Shown in pieces: positions 63,746-64,000 of a stretch of 64,000 nucleotides of DNA (positions within the stretch are counted from its first letter, which is position 1; every line of letters starts with the position of its first letter). Where the stretch lies: the NCBI RefSeq assembly GCF_003991425.1, contig NZ_CP034346.1, positions 2,083,501 through 2,147,500 of the forward strand, read 5' to 3'. This DNA comes from Paenibacillus lutimineralis. Lineage in GTDB: Bacteria > Bacillota > Bacilli > Paenibacillales > Paenibacillaceae. A program made the position numbers and the translations under genes. The notes beneath the pieces are model-generated. The model was not told the origin of the DNA. It saw only the letters and a program-made list of their open reading frames with translations, and did not search any database.

Positions 63746-63833
63746 AACAAACGCAGGATTTTTCTTGTACATAGAGAAGCTGCCCTATAAGACGCATCGT
63801 ATATAGGACTAACCTATTTTGCGTCGACAGTAA

Positions 63834-63919
63834 GCCGGGATGGCGGAATCGGCAGACGCACAGGACTTAAAATCCTGGGGTGGGTGACCACCGTGCGGGT
63901 TCAAGTCCCGCTCTCGGCA
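63834..63919 (+). tRNA. tRNA-Leu (UAA)
   Basis: An 86-nt class II tRNA. Acceptor GCCGGGA pairs with TCTCGGC (one G-U), the anticodon loop CTTAAAA gives UAA, and a long variable arm (GGGTGGGTGACCACCG region) is present. Discriminator A; CCA is not encoded. Confidence 0.95.
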
Positions 63920-63943
63920 TTCGTGCTTACAAGGTTGACGGAG

Positions 63944-63989
63944 GATCGCATGTCTTTCATTTCGATGAAGGGACCTGCGATCTTTTCTA
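63944..63989 (+). terminator. Terminator after tRNA-Leu
   Basis: GATCGCA (63944-63950) then GTC pair with GGAC then TGCGATC (63976-63982), followed by TTTTCT. A TTGACA at 63994-63999 may open another promoter cut by the window edge. Confidence 0.75.
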
Positions 63990-64000
63990 ATCCTTGACAA

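Overview
The window looks like a chromosomal segment of a spore-forming Firmicute of the Paenibacillus type. The reasons are the order of the division/cell-wall (dcw) genes running directly into spoIIGA-sigE-sigG and the ylm/sepF/divIVA block, a bacillithiol gene (bshC), LL-diaminopimelate aminotransferase, SLH-domain surface protein, CotD-like coat protein, and strong Bacillus-type ribosome binding sites with many TTG/GTG starts. Nearly all of it is ordinary core genome; the accessory interest lies in intergenic repeats, leader RNAs, and a few insert-like genes.

Layout. 0-4.1 kb: end of an oligopeptide ABC importer (two ATPases, the first only as its last 29 codons), bshC and a short-form adenosylhomocysteinase. 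4.4-24.7 kb: the dcw cluster, mraZ-rsmH-ftsL-pbpB-spoVD-murE-murF-mraY-murD-spoVE-murG-murB-murA-divIB-ftsA-ftsZ. 25-27.7 kb: spoIIGA-sigE-sigG. 27.8-36 kb: ylmC-pgeF-ylmE-sepF-ylmG-ylmH-divIVA and a T-box-controlled ileS. 36.5-42 kb: a DUF5665 gene, a YteA-like zinc-finger gene on the minus strand, lspA-rluD-type synthase, a TraX-like membrane protein (minus) and dapL. 42-51 kb: a PyrR-attenuated pyrimidine operon, pyrR-B-C-carA-carB-pyrF-pyrE, lacking pyrP, pyrK and pyrD. 51-54 kb: a divergent flavin-reductase/HxlR pair and a secreted SLH-GH18 protein. 54.3-61.6 kb: a five-gene operon of two LolD/MacB-type ATPases, an adaptor lipoprotein, a large FtsX-type permease and a solute-binding lipoprotein. 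61.7-64 kb: two unlisted small ORFs, tRNA-fMet, a second CAU tRNA (probably Ile2), a CotD-like coat gene, an ASCH-domain gene and tRNA-Leu(UAA).

Regulation that can be read directly: MraZ decamer boxes before mraZ, a sigma-H promoter before ftsA, a long-spacer spoIIG-type promoter before spoIIGA, leader hairpins touching the ribosome sites of spoVD and sigG, a T-box before ileS and a PyrR-binding attenuator before pyrR.

The most unusual feature is a family of roughly 166-bp intergenic repeats with terminal inverted repeats built on GTTCAAAAAGTCC. Five full copies (two tandem pairs, one copy carrying a 113-bp insert), two internally deleted mini copies and five end fragments all lie between 4.2 and 37.8 kb, several of them inside the cell-division and sporulation operons. 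I found none in the remaining 26 kb. The second candidate for novelty is the exporter-like ABC operon that ends in an importer-type binding protein and whose second ATPase carries a C-terminal AbrB-like domain.
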